Positions 1-12,235 of a stretch of 64,000 nucleotides of DNA are shown in pieces. The position numbers and the translations under genes are program-made. Numbering within the stretch: position 1 is the stretch's first letter; each line of letters starts with the position of its first letter. The notes under the pieces are model-generated. The model saw nothing but the letters and a program-made list of their open reading frames with translations. It did no database searches and was not told the DNA's origin. The stretch is from Megamerina dolium (taxonomy: Eukaryota; Arthropoda; Insecta; Diptera; Megamerinidae): positions 100,147,388-100,211,387 of the forward strand of contig OY978525.1 in the NCBI GenBank assembly GCA_963854835.1, written 5' to 3'.

Positions 1-1051
1 CACGGATAATAGAGCAGTCAAATGCTATTATCATCTTTCTTCATTGTAATTGTAAAAATAACAACAACAATAATAACAACAACCATGTAATTATACTTAA
101 GAATAATCAAGGCAAGGGTTACTTACTTACACAACATCTTTTAGCCTATAAATTGCATAAAATATGTATTAGCATAAGTACTTGCAACATGCAAAATCAT
201 TTTAATGCTCTATCTCTTTCAATCTCTTTCATTTTCTACAATATCTTTATATTTCTATATAGCTATATACTGAGACAAGTGAGTACATATGTATAATTAT
301 ATATCTATGCAAATAATGGCAAGAAGAATTTAACCGTCGTCATCATCACCACCACCACCATCATAGTACCATTCAATCAACGAAGCATAACTATCCATAC
401 TTTTGCACTGAAGTAGTCATATTTTGTAAAAATGAAAATCATTATCCATGTCTAGCTACATATACACCTATGATGGACATTTGATGATGGCTATGAATAC
501 TACAGGTAATGTATATATTTATACATTGGCAGATAGTAGTGCAATGCCCACCCCACAATTTGCATTCACACAGACGGCAGGTGCAATGTACAATAACGCT
601 CTCATGTATTGCGAAGAAAAGATAGAGAGAGAGAGAGAGAGAAAGAGAAAAAAAAATTTATTGTAATTGTGTTGAAAGTATTTTTGCGGATTTTATATCA
701 TCATATCAAATAAGAAATGATAGTGGCTGCAGCTAAAGCAACAATAAGTGCATAGCAATGTGAAACCATGTTTGACCATGACTGTTGCTACTTGTTGCTT
801 GCTACTTGCTACTCTTGCTACTCTTGCTTTGCCACTTATAGTAACTACTTTTACTTTACATACAAGTAAATATATCTACTTATGTGCTTGTGTGGATATA
901 ATGAAAAATTGAAATTTTGTGGAAGAAATAAGTAAGTAAATCTATATGAAAAGAAGAAGCAATACAAGTACGTGGGAGCATAGAAACAAATAAAGATTTA
1001 AATTCTTAGTATTTTAACAATTACTTGCCATTCATTCGACACTATAATATT

Positions 1052-1086
<35 letters not shown>

Positions 1087-1287
1087 TTAACGTAAAGTAA
1101 GTGATAGTAAAAAAAAAATGCCTTTACAGCCTTTCAGGTGTGACTGAATTAAATGGTAGCATTGACTACGTTATTTTCACTTTAAGATAATTTTACACTT
1201 TGATAAGGAGATAAAGTACATAAAGTGTACAACATTTTACTTTTCATAAGCAACTTTGATTTTCAAATTGTAGATATATTCCATTTA
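1..1287. other. AT-rich non-coding DNA with simple repeats
   Basis: No gene is supported. It contains an ATC/ACC-type tract near 339-364, a GA tract at 623-645 and a CA tract running into a TA tract at 1053-1087. The open frames here are short and low-complexity. Confidence 0.6.
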
Positions 1288-1365
1288 GCTTAGGTTAGGT
1301 TATGGGGTTGCCCTCTCTCTGATAGGACACACTTAGGCCAGAAAGGCCCATTGTGATACCACCGA
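1288..1365. repeat. dispersed GGTTAGGTT / CACTTAGGCC repeat, copy 1
   Basis: Starts with TTAGGTTAGGTT-like sequence and carries CACTTAGGCCAGAAAGGCC followed by CATTGTGATACC. A second copy with the same order of blocks lies at 50018-50090. It abuts a SINE fragment here. Probably a fragment of a longer dispersed element; the parent family cannot be told from this window. Confidence 0.5.
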
Positions 1366-1464
1366 GCTTCTCTTCCAATACTGTTGTGCCGGTTCCGAAT
1401 GGCAGAACCCTTGTGACATCACTTTAACTTAGTTTTGCCACAGAGCTGAGCTACGGCACCCACA
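1366..1464 (-). mobile_element. tRNA-derived SINE, heavily deleted copy
   Basis: On the minus strand it keeps the start of the head (GGGTGCCGTAGCTCAG), then jumps to the central block (CTCTGTGGCAAA, GATGTCACAAGGGTTCTGCC) and the 3' block near the GAGAAGCTCGG motif. The tRNA B box and most of the middle are missing compared with the long copies at 11843-12220 and 14275-14618. Confidence 0.6.
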
Positions 1465-1571
1465 TATATTCCACTTACAGAAGCTTAATTTTCTGTTGAT
1501 TGGATTCGATTGTATTATTGCGGAAAATATAATCACAATATTTGCATATGAAAATATACGATATTTAAGTA

Positions 1572-2445
1572 AAGGGTGTTTAATCTTTGCTTCATGAGAT
1601 CTTTCCATATCAATATTTATGGTTTGACAGATGACAATTGTCAAACTGCGTTGACATTTCTCTTCAGTAAAATTTCCCATTTTATCATGAATCTTCAACG
1701 CCAGTACAACGATTTCAAATTGTGGAATTTTATTTTCAAAAAGATAATTTTGTTAGCGAAGTTCATAGAGCAATTCGTCTATTTTATGATCGGCATAATT
1801 TCTGGTTCAACGGTTGCGGTAATAAACAAAATTGCCGAATATGGAGCGATGACAAACCTCAAGTTGTTATTTAATCATGATTACATCTATTAAAACTGAC
1901 TGTTTGGTGTGGTTTACAGGCTGGCGACATCATTGGTCCTAATTTCTTTCGAAATGAGGAGGGAGCTGCCGTTACGGTGAAAGGCGAGCGTTATCGAGCA
2001 ATGCTACATGACTTTTTGTTTCCACAAATTGATCAGTTAAACATCGACAACATTTGTTTTCAACAAGATGAGACTACATGGCAATCGAGTTATTGCAAAA
2101 TCAATTTGACGAGAATATTCTTTCCAGAGGCGGTTCTGTTTATTGGACTTCTCGATCGTGTGATTTAACGCCTCTTGAATACTTTTTTGTGAGGCTATGT
2201 TAAGTCATTGATTTATGCCGATTTGCCAGCAATTTGTGAAGCATTGGAAGCCAATATTCAAGCTATCATTGACGAAATAGGTCCAGATTTATAAGAACAA
2301 GTTGTCAAGAATTGTTCTAATAATATTTAAAATATAAATGGAATGAAATTATCTAACAAATTAATATGAAAAAAATTTTTATTCCAATAATATTTCTTTC
2401 TTTAATTTGGTTTCGAAGTTCTCAAGCTCTTAAAAAAACACCCAT
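1572..2445 (+). mobile_element. mariner-like element, internally deleted, with TA target duplication
   Basis: Flanked by TA at 1570-1571 and 2446-2447. Ends share AAAGGGTGTTT / AATGGGTGTTT in inverted orientation. Translation of the interior gives decayed Tc1/mariner transposase pieces: a helix-turn-helix start (1688 onward), then a fusion of the N-terminal part to NKQNCRIWSDDKPQVV, then DFLFPQIDQLNID, the QQD catalytic block at about 2061, and SCDLTPLE at about 2155-2179. About 430 bp between the DNA-binding and catalytic domains are missing compared with the 1,306-bp element at 45814. Frameshifts separate the blocks, and the third catalytic position is Glu (GAA) rather than Asp. Non-functional. 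Confidence 0.75.
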
Positions 2446-2447
2446 TA

Positions 2448-4188
2448 CTTTATGTGAAAACATTTGAGATTTATTTGTTGAATTGCAATTAAATATATAA
2501 ATCCATTGGGATCATCAGCAAAGACATTTGTTTTATCAGTGCTGCCAAGGTACGACTGAAAAGTAAATATGTCAAATGATTCGAATTAATCTAGGTTTTT
2601 CAGATATTTATGTAGTCCATAGTGCCTAGAGTGACAGCGAATACTCTTCAATGTTCTTCAATTTTAAAATTAAAATTAGTCTATCAATTTTAATCATGAC
2701 TTTTTTAAACTTTGCACTTTAAATCAGAATTAGAGCTACTCTAATTCGTTGATGCAAAAAATATCAACGATAACATCGAGTAATGGAAAATAAACAAAAT
2801 TGTTTTACTAAGAAGCAATGTAGTAGAGAAAAAAACTATTACTAGAATTTCATATGCATATATTTTCACAATTGTGTGTAATAGTTGGCAAACTTTCTAT
2901 GAACAATCAGTTGAACCCACTTATACTATTACTATATGAACTATGTAGTTCATGGAGCATTGTAAAGTGAAGTCAAGTGCATATATATACGGATTTAGAA
3001 AGCTAATTTTCTTTCTTTTTTTTGTACAATAGTTATACTAAATACTTGTAATAATAGGTACCTATTTGCTTTACTGGATGAACTTCCATTACAATTCTTA
3101 AGTTATTGATGTGCCTAAAGGAAAATTCACAAGAGAAGAGAAAACATTAAATATATTATCATATATATTTTCATGTCTTATGCGTTGAGGGCTGTGGGAA
3201 TTTCGACAATGAAATGTGATTATTATAATTTCTAAATCAACCTCAACATTTAGATGTTGTTGTACATATTATGTGAAGCTGCCATGTGAGTTAAGAGTCA
3301 ACTTAAGCTATTACGATATTATTGCAGCTACTTTTTCTTGTCATTGTTGCATGTATGTACTTGAAGTGTATTGTTTTGGTGGTAAATAAGAGTGTAATAA
3401 CCATGTAACAAATACTATTAGCACACATTTAAATTGTTGTATAAAATTTAGGTTAAAAATGTACTTTTTTTCATATATCAATGCATAGGTACATACATAC
3501 ATTTGGGTATCTGGGATGTACTTGAGTGTATTAAATTACAATAAATTGTGGACTAAATTATAGAAACAATTTATTATGAAAATTATTATAATATTATCAT
3601 TCTACTAATTTGAGTTCATATGAGAAATTAGCATTAATCAAATGGATCACTTGATGGACTAATTTTGAGCACTTAGGCAATTATTAATATATATGGAATA
3701 AAGAAAATAGAATGTACAACAATGTAAATGTAAATAGGTAATTAAATGAATTTCAAGAAATTTTGAAATTAGAAATTGTTACATAATATTTTTTTAAAGG
3801 AATGGCAAAGTACATACTTCAAATATAAGTAAATAAGTCACTTGTATGTTATTGTTGTATGAAATTGCTTTTCTTTGTAGCTCATAAGTTTTCACATATT
3901 TTGTGTAGTTTTTTTTAGGTACAGGAAGTTCCTATTGTCAACTAGTGAATATCTTAATTAATTTTAAACATTTATTACAAATCACTATGTATTAGTCATA
4001 CAACTTTACACTTTTTAGATATTTTAATAACTTAATAGGACTTTATTTGAATGAGTGTCTAATATTGATATCGTTAAATATTTATTATTATTACTTATTA
4101 TTGTATTAACATTTTTGATGATACTGGCAATGAACTATATACATTTTTTTTTGTAATTTGAGAGATATTTTACTTATGAGAAAATAAT
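2448..4188. other. AT-rich non-coding DNA
   Basis: No open frame or repeat with recognisable identity. Very high AT content with scattered short ATG/stop-rich frames. Confidence 0.6.
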
Positions 4189-4353
4189 AGGTGACTTCAC
4201 ACTAAGCTTGTTATTTTGTTACTTGGTCGTTTTTAATGTGTACATATTTTCGAAAATTACAAAATTGTTCAATTTTACAAAAATGAAATACACACAAAAA
4301 ACTACCAAATATCGGACTAATGAAGAAACTAGTTACTTGGTGTGAAATCACCT
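4189..4353. mobile_element. fold-back MITE, copy 1
   Basis: About 165 bp with terminal inverted repeats AGGTGACTTCACAC at the left and the inverse of AGGTGATTTCACAC at the right. The interior also folds back: TTACTTGGTCGTTTTTAATG at the left against CAAAAAACTACCAAATA at the right. A second copy with the same layout lies at 61086-61236. No coding capacity. The superfamily is not assignable from these termini. Confidence 0.65.
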
Positions 4354-4559
4354 CTGGTAGCAGTTATATTGCTTAAGGTAAAGCAGTATATGTTACTATA
4401 CGGTAATTGTCTACATGACAAATATTCTAAGTTTACAGATAGATCAAATATTGATGTGTAAGTACTGACACATACGCTTCTACATTCGGTTCGGTACGTA
4501 CGGATAAGGTGAATTAAATATTAGGTAATTAGCAAAAAAGAAATCTGTACACATTATTG

Positions 4560-5185
4560 ACAAATGACTGGAAGGCCAATTGTAGAAAATGTCTATAAAA
4601 TTGTGGAAATCGTAGAGACTGACAGTTATGTGAGCACTATCTTGGTTGTGCAGGAGCTAAACATTGCACATAATTTCCTTTGGACCCACTTCAATATGGC
4701 TGAATACAAAAATAAGCTCGATTTATGGGTGCCAAAAGAAGTTAATATAAAAAATCTCATGCATTGAATATACAGTAGCAAATAGATATTGAATTGCAAC
4801 AAAATCAACCCATATTTAAGGCGCATAGTCACACATGATGAAAAGAGAGTCACTTACAATGTCAAGTGAAATGGTCGTGGTGGAATCGCGGTGAGCCTGC
4901 GCAAATAGTGGCCGAGCCATAATTGACGCTCAAGAAGGTTTTGCTGTGTGTTTGGTGGAATTGCCAGAGGGTCTTCTACTCTAAACTGTTTCCCTACGGC
5001 CATAATCTTAATCTGTACTGTCAACAATGGGATTGTTGAATCGCTCAGAAGTTTCCGTTCTCGATAGTGACTCGATAGAAGCTCCGTGAGTTGACAACAT
5101 TTTGAATGAAATGTTGCATATTTGATCTAAATCGGATCATTGTAACCATCTTTAATAAAACCTTCAATTTCATACAAAAAGGCAT
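4560..5185 (+). pseudogene. mariner (DD34D-type) transposase remnant
   Basis: A 5'-truncated, frameshifted transposase. The first block, 4564-4767, reads TGRPIVENVYKIVEIVETDS and then a helix-turn-helix region ending in KNKLDLWVPKE, characteristic of canonical mariners. Further blocks follow in other frames: RRIVTHDEKRVTYN (first catalytic Asp region, about 4817-4862), a GWW/CVWW-like segment and the LLPYG-like and LYCQQ blocks up to about 5030. A C-terminal RIIVTIFNKTFNFIQK block lies near 5130-5180. The second catalytic block is deleted. No terminal repeats were found. Confidence 0.7.
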
Positions 5186-8100
5186 GCTTCTCTAGCAGTC
5201 TAACGACTAGCAATTATTTGCGTTAAATTTAGCATAAATTTGTAAGCGTTACATAAACGCATGTTAGTAATTTTAAATAATTGTATAATTTTATCTTATG
5301 AAATAATTTCAAACTATAAGTAATTACTATGTGCGTTAGTAATTGTAAGTAAAAAAATGAATCAACTGCAATAACTGTGAGGTAATAATAAATAAATTAT
5401 TTTTATATAAATTAATTATAAAGCTATTCTAATAATAACACTACTTCTGAATTAATTTTTCATAAACTAATTTCTTTTAAAAGTTATGATTATATGACTT
5501 TGAGTTTTGTAGTATGAACTTCAAAATCATAAAGGGAATGAAGGTGAACATTGATTACAAGCCTAAGTACAAATTTGTATGTACAAAGCAGTTATATGAT
5601 AAAGTACTAATAGTTAATGTTATATAAACTTTTGTTGATATGTAAGAGTATATAATCTAACTCAAGGTCATAACATAAAATGAATGTAAAACAAGATTTA
5701 GGTAAGCAAGTTAAATTACATGTATGGCTGTTACATGAAAAATAATAAATAAGTAGCATTTTGGATGATTTTCCTATTTTGGCAAAAATGTTTTATTTTT
5801 TACTTAAGTTATAGGATGTTCAAGCTAAAAATATTTGGAGTCCAAGAGCAACAACAACAACATTTGGTGTCAATATTGCTTCAAATTAGCGACGAATCGC
5901 TTCGATCCAAATTATGCGATGATACTTCTACCTTTCACAAGGTAATCTGAGTGAATTATTTTATGTGAAATCGACAAAATAATATTTTTCCATATTTGCC
6001 ATCTATCAGTGTTTTGGAAAGAAACACAATATAAATTTGCCTCTTTGACAGTGGGATATAAAGACAATTATTGGTGTATGCTAGCTTCGAACTGCTTGAT
6101 TTACAATAATATTTTGTATTTTTTACTAAAATGATATTATGCATTCGCCTTTATTTTATCCAAGAGCCAAAAGAGCCACTTCAACATCGAATGGGACAAC
6201 AATACTTTAAATGAAAATTACTTTATTTTATATTTGCTTCAATAGAGCACTACGAATATACCATAAATGTACATAAATCAACAATATTATGTGTACCACG
6301 GTACAAGTAGGTATGCAAGCAACGATAATTGAGAGAAAGAAAATTAAGAAATAATCATTTAAAAAGTATAAATATACCATTAAATTAAACATAAATATTT
6401 TTTATGCGAAAAAATCATGTTAATAGTATACAAAATATATTTTTAAATAACCATAGATAATTGAGTTATTAAATTATTTATATAAATACCAGTTGCAATG
6501 TAAATAATACAAATTAGCAAAAAAAAAAAAAAAATTAAAATATATTTAAAAAATAAATAACATTAAGTAGGTAGTACGTACTAACACATTATTAAAAACA
6601 TTTTTTTTTCCTCGAATTCCAATCCTCTTATTTCTTTGCACTTTTAATTTTCTTGTTTATGTATTTTCATTATTTGCTGCATTGATAGTAATCGCATAAT
6701 CGGATTTTCTACTGCCACATTACGCATTTTTCTACTGAAACAAATGCACATTGCCGTATTTTCTACCATTAAAGCAACAACTACATATTTCTTTCAGCCA
6801 TTATAAAATTGCCAATCAACAATCTTACATATAAACGAACATTTTTTCAACCAACTGTGCAACAATGATAATTGTCATAATTTCACCTTTATTTACACCA
6901 ACATGTTGTTTTCATCAGATTGACAATAGTAAATAGAGGTACAGATTTAGCAAAATAAAAGAAATTGTCATGTTAGTTAGTGTTTAGCTAAATTGTTAAC
7001 ACATTTCACATTGCATTGATTTGGTAGCTACGACAACAATACTACCTAACAAACAAATTGCAACATCAACACTAACAACCTTAATGATAGTCTTCTACTT
7101 CAGTTAATAATCGTAGCAACAAATTTGCTGCTTCTTTCACTTTTTCTAAAGAAAATTTTCTTTTCAACCGATTATTAATTGTGCGAAAAGAAATGGAATG
7201 AAATGTGAAGAGGAAAATTTTCATATTTGTATATTATGGTACATGTAATTTTTCCAATTAAATTTATATTCATCATCATTATCGATATAACTATAGCCAC
7301 CATAATTATGATCATTATGACCAATATCCATAGCATAGCATCATCATGTTAAATATTGCATGATGTTATGCTGTAAATTCATGTAAATGGTGGTGGTATA
7401 CTTGTTTTTATTGTTATTGTTGCTTATACCTAATAACTACTATATTTATTTGTATTATTTTTATTATTGAACGCAATCAGTCAGTGTGAAGAAAAAAAAA
7501 ACAAATGTTTCTTCAAGTATTGTGAATACTCATGTTTATATACAAATGTTGCTATGATTTGCAAGTGCAAGTATACATTTTCATTTTCTAAAGAAAAAAT
7601 TAATATTGCTGTTAATATTGTATGTAGAAGAAAAAGAAAAGAAAAGTAGATGTTTGGGGGGAAAATTAATTTTTTTATTGCAAACATGGGCTTATAAATT
7701 TTCGACCTTACGTACATGGAAATATGTATTGTACATGGTGGAGGGAGCAACATCTTATTGATATTTGATTGCACTATCATGCGACAGCTGGGCTAACAAG
7801 TTACTTGTCAAAGGCTTAGTTAAGCTAAAAAAAAAAAAAAAAAAAACTAAGTTGCAATTGTCACCGTTTGTTGTTGTTGTTTTTTGGCTGTTGTTATTTC
7901 TATTATTTGGCTTCCAAATTCTTGTAAATATCATTCAAAAGCAATGTTATATATATAAAAATTCAAAGGAAATTTAAAAAAATATATATTATTTATTAGA
8001 ACAATTATTTTATAATTCTCTATTTTTACTATTCTAAGTAACGAAAAAAAACGTAACTATCAAACGCTTAATAAGAAATTTGTAACAAGAAAAACAAAAT

Positions 8101-9337
8101 GCATCCGAAAAATTGTAATGAAAACATTATAGAAAGAAAAAGAGAAAATAAGAATAATTAACATAAAGCATATTCGGGTAATTATTTTATAATTTTTTTT
8201 TGAGAGAACGATAAAACATAATCTTGTTTTTCATCAGCAATTCATGTGAATTTTGTTCAAAATACAAAGAACAATTTATATTTAGTATTACACTGTTTAA
8301 GTGAGGTTAAATATAATAAAAAAAAAAAGCAGAAAATTTGATTATTACATTAACGACACATCGTTCCAATAAATCGGTTAACAGTTTTTATGGCACTTTT
8401 TATGGCACTTTTACTTAGCACAGATAATTCATAGGAAATATTTAAAATTATACAATTTCTATAAAATTAAAATAAAAAATGTTAGTTATACAATAATTAA
8501 TTGTTAATAATAACAAATAAATGTTATAATATTTTTTTTTTTTCAATTTGTAATTTTTATGTTCAAATACTTTCTTATTTGAGAGCAACCCATACATATA
8601 TTGAATTACATATTATACAATACAAATACAATATGTATTAATCAACAAATTTTATTAAGAGAGAGAGAGAGACAAAAAAAAAAAAGTGAAAAAATAAAGT
8701 CAACTTACACATATATACGAATGAGCTGTTGTAATATCGTATAAGTAAGAAATATTGCAAATATATATTGCTGATTCATTTGGCAACAATTTATTGGATT
8801 AACATATAAAAGAGGTATTAAAGAGCAATGAAATAAAAATGAAAAATAAATTGCAAGAAACAATTTTATATTCGCTCTACATTTATTTTATATAAATTCA
8901 TAGCTAAATCTATATTTTTTTATTTTTCCATTTCATATTAATTTAATTTTTTTATTCAATACCTACTTTTTTTTTCCTTATATTTGGCATAAGCAATATG
9001 CGATTTCAATTCTATTGTCGTGGAACAATTGCAATAATATTGTATTAAATAAATTGTACGAGCATTGTAATAAAATAAAAAAAAAAAAATGCAGAAAAAA
9101 AATATTACAATTTTAACTAACAATCATGCTAGCATATTGACCCTCAATCCACACCTACTATATTTACCTATACTACATTCATATTGATGTTGTCTTGCTC
9201 CACACCTATACACCTACATATGCCTGTAAATAGCAGTGTAACGTCAATGTTGTTTGAGCTCAACTCTCTGCTAAGAAGTTGCCAAACCATAAAAAGGTAA
9301 CAAACAATAAACAAATAAGCACATTAAATAGTCTAAA
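5186..9337. other. AT-rich non-coding DNA, with one exon-like island at 5840-5942
   Basis: Mostly poly-A/T tracts and AT-rich sequence (for example 6519-6534, 7827-7846, 8530-8543). No protein homology is recognisable. At 5840-5942 a short, more balanced stretch on the plus strand encodes an open peptide (QEQQQQHLVSILLQISDESL) that ends at a possible donor GTAATC; this is discussed under findings. Two adjacent copies of TTTTTATGGCAC occur near 8387-8411. Confidence 0.5.
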
Positions 9338-9720
9338 GCCAAATAAAGGGTGTGCCTATGCGAGAGGAATATATTGGATGCCATTGCACAGTGGGCAATG
9401 GCACACTACCCTCTTGCGTTACAGTAATAGGCTGTCCTATACAGGAAGACTAATCTAAAAACGAAAGACTCATTGTGTTGCCAGTAAGAAACGAAAAAAC
9501 CGAAAAGAGTTTTGAACAGAGGCAATACATAGTAGACGAAAGTGGACAATATCCCTAGTTGACGGTTCTGTAAGGTTGCTGAAAAAAAAAGGCTTGCCTA
9601 TAACTCAAAAAAGCTGGACGAAAGTCACTTGTTGGTGTTCACAATGTGTACGAATGTCTGCCAACAAATGGGCTGTCATGAGTGCGACTGTGTCACTTAT
9701 CTTAATGTAGCTTAATGTTA
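9338..9720. other. GC-richer non-coding patch of unknown nature
   Basis: This stretch has visibly higher GC than its surroundings and lacks long open frames on either strand. Its base composition resembles an old transposon fragment, but I recognise no conserved protein block or terminal repeat. Confidence 0.3.
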
Positions 9721-9847
9721 TTATGTATTTGGTTCGCTTTCTGTTGAGGAATAGTCATATTTTTCTTCAAGTTACGCACGAACTTCTACGTATTGACTTT
9801 GCAAAGAAAATGGTGCTCAGAAAAGCCTAGCGGAATATTAGCAACTT

Positions 9848-10025
9848 TACGAACGGCAGAACCTTTGTGTCATCATTTTTTCTGAGCTTTGTTACAGAGC
9901 TCTTTTAGAAGCTTTTTCATGGAAAATTGTTACTGCCGAAAGGATTTCGAAATGCCTGCCGATAGATGGGTACCGTTCGAAAGAAAAATATTTTCAATAA
10001 AAAAGTTGTGCTTCAGACAGGGTAA
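9848..10025 (-). mobile_element. tRNA-derived SINE, fragment
   Basis: Minus-strand copy of the SINE body. Shared blocks are TTCGAACGGTACCCATCTAT, the CATGAAAAAGCTTCTAAAAG block, CTCTGTAACAAAGCTCAG and GGTTCTGCCGTTCG. It lacks the tRNA-like head and the 3' hairpin. Confidence 0.65.
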
Positions 10026-11842
10026 GGGATCGATAGGAGAGATACAAAAGTGATCGGCAAGTCGAAAATTCAGTTTGAATCTTATTGATTTTAAGATGAT
10101 TCCACTTTCAATTTAACTTAGAGAGATTTGTATGTATATTCTTTAAGAGAAGCTCGACCAAACATAAGCTGCTGGTGCCAAATAATAGTGTGTGAGTTTA
10201 ACTTGTTTCAGTGGCATAATTTTAGATGATTTGAAGGGACATTCCTACTCAATAGAGCTTTAAATAATTATTGAAATTATTGAATGATTGAAAAAATCTT
10301 TGAAAATTATGTATATTGTTTTTTCCGAAAAAAAGACACCCTTTACATACATACATAAATTGTATGTCATTGCTTTTATGCTTTTACGTGGTTTGATAAT
10401 ATAATTGAATATATGTATTTTTTCTTTTATTTTTGGCCAATTTACCATATTCTACTATATGCATCGTTACATTGTAATGCTGGTATTTTATTTATGTTAG
10501 CTGGCGCACCTGATTTACCATTTAGTATGCTCATATACATATATATGTAACGTATATAGTTATATTTGTATAGGCATATGTATAGGCCTCTTGTTTAGTA
10601 ACCTTTTTCGATGCCTATTGGTTGGTTAGCTTACAGTTTTGAGTTCAACGCTATCGTTGTCATTTATGTCGTGCTGTCATTATGGTCATTATGAAAACAG
10701 CTGAAATTGCCAAATGTGCTGTTATTGCAGCTGTTAAATAAATACACATTTACTGCTGATACCGTTGTATTTAGTGAATAATCAGATGCATGCACAATAA
10801 TTGTAAAGAGTAAATTTACAAGTATTGACAAAATGCTACGCATGGTAAATTAATAAATAAAACTACAGCTGTATTTATGCGACACACTGTGATCGCATGC
10901 CTTTGTTTTTACTATGATTGTGCCTATTCGTATTGATTTCATTTGATTTTGAGTCAATTGTGAACATATTAGTGTACACAAAATGATTTACACATTATCG
11001 ATAGGCACAACCATGTAGGTTACAGTGACTAGGAGGCTAAATAGTTGACTCTCTTCGACTTCCAAGCACCATGAACTATTTTAGTAAATTTTTGTATATT
11101 ATGCATTTTAATTATATATAATAAATAATTGAATATTTTCAATATAAAAGTACTTTTATATTTATTTTAGCTAATTGTAATAAAGTAATAATATTTTGGC
11201 ATACCATTGTAATGCATAACAACTTCTTTAGGGAAGCCACGTAAATAGAAAACTGAAGACTGTGCATTTCTAATTCTGATTTTATTCCCAGTTAGCCTGT
11301 TTTATAAATAATATATTTTATTATAAGCTTATTTAGAACATTTACCAGCTTTTAGCAATATAATTGCTCTTCTCTTTCTCTTTAATAAATATGTCAGCTG
11401 GTTCAAGCTTAAACATCATAATGTATTAGCCCCATTAAAATATTGTTATTATTATTATTATTACTTGTTAATTCTATGCAAATGTGAATTTTGACATATT
11501 TGGAACACATATTTAATACAAATGACTAATTAGGTATACATGTACGCCTCAAGCATTCATAAGTATTACATGCCCACGTATAGGTATATGTAGGCAAAAC
11601 CCTTCCAAATGAGTAGGTACAGATACAAATAAAACCGTTAAAAGAAATTGTAAGACAAATAAGAAATAGCAGCAGCAATTAGAATGCGAAGAAGAAAATG
11701 TAGGGAGCAAATAAACGGAAATTTCTATAAACATAATAATAAGACAAAAAAAAAAAATCAAATAAGAAAATAAATAAAAAACAGTTAACAGCGCTAAATA
11801 TATTGGCAACGCATTATACGTATACATACATATATGTATTTA
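10026..11842. other. AT-rich non-coding DNA
   Basis: No gene or recognisable repeat, apart from a short ATT-type tract near 11440-11463 and TACATA-type motifs. Confidence 0.55.
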
Positions 11843-12220
11843 TAAAAAATAAATATGTGGCACTTAAAGCCCCAAAGGGCTCATTGGCCGAGCTTCTCTC
11901 CCATTACTGTTGTGCGTCTTAAATTTTGGACAGTATTAGAATGGACCTACTTATTTTAGCCGGTTCCGAACGGCAGAACACTTGTGACATCACTTTTTCT
12001 GAGCTTTGTCACAGAGTTCTTTTTTTTTTTTTTTTTTTTTTTAGAAGCTTTTTCATGGCAAGTTGTTACTGTCGGAAGAATTGCCAATTGCTTGCCGACA
12101 GGTGGGTACCGTTCGAAAGAAAAATCTTTTCGATATTAAATTTGTTATGCATCAGCCGGGTATTGAACCACGACCTACAGATCAGAAGGCGAACACACTA
12201 ACCACTGAGCTACGGCACCC
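11843..12220 (-). mobile_element. tRNA-derived SINE, long copy with 15-bp target-site duplication
   Basis: Bracketed by a perfect 15-bp direct repeat, ACATATATGTATTTA (11828-11842 and 12221-12235), the hallmark of LINE-mediated insertion. On the minus strand it starts GGGTGCCGTAGCTCAGTGGT, with the pol III A box TAGCTCAGTGG; a B-box-like GGTTCAATACCC follows, then the shared body. The 3' end carries the short hairpin GAGCCC-TTT-GGGGCT. A run of about 20 T on the plus strand (A on the element strand) interrupts the body near 12019-12041. Confidence 0.85.
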
Positions 12221-12235
12221 ACATATATGTATTTA

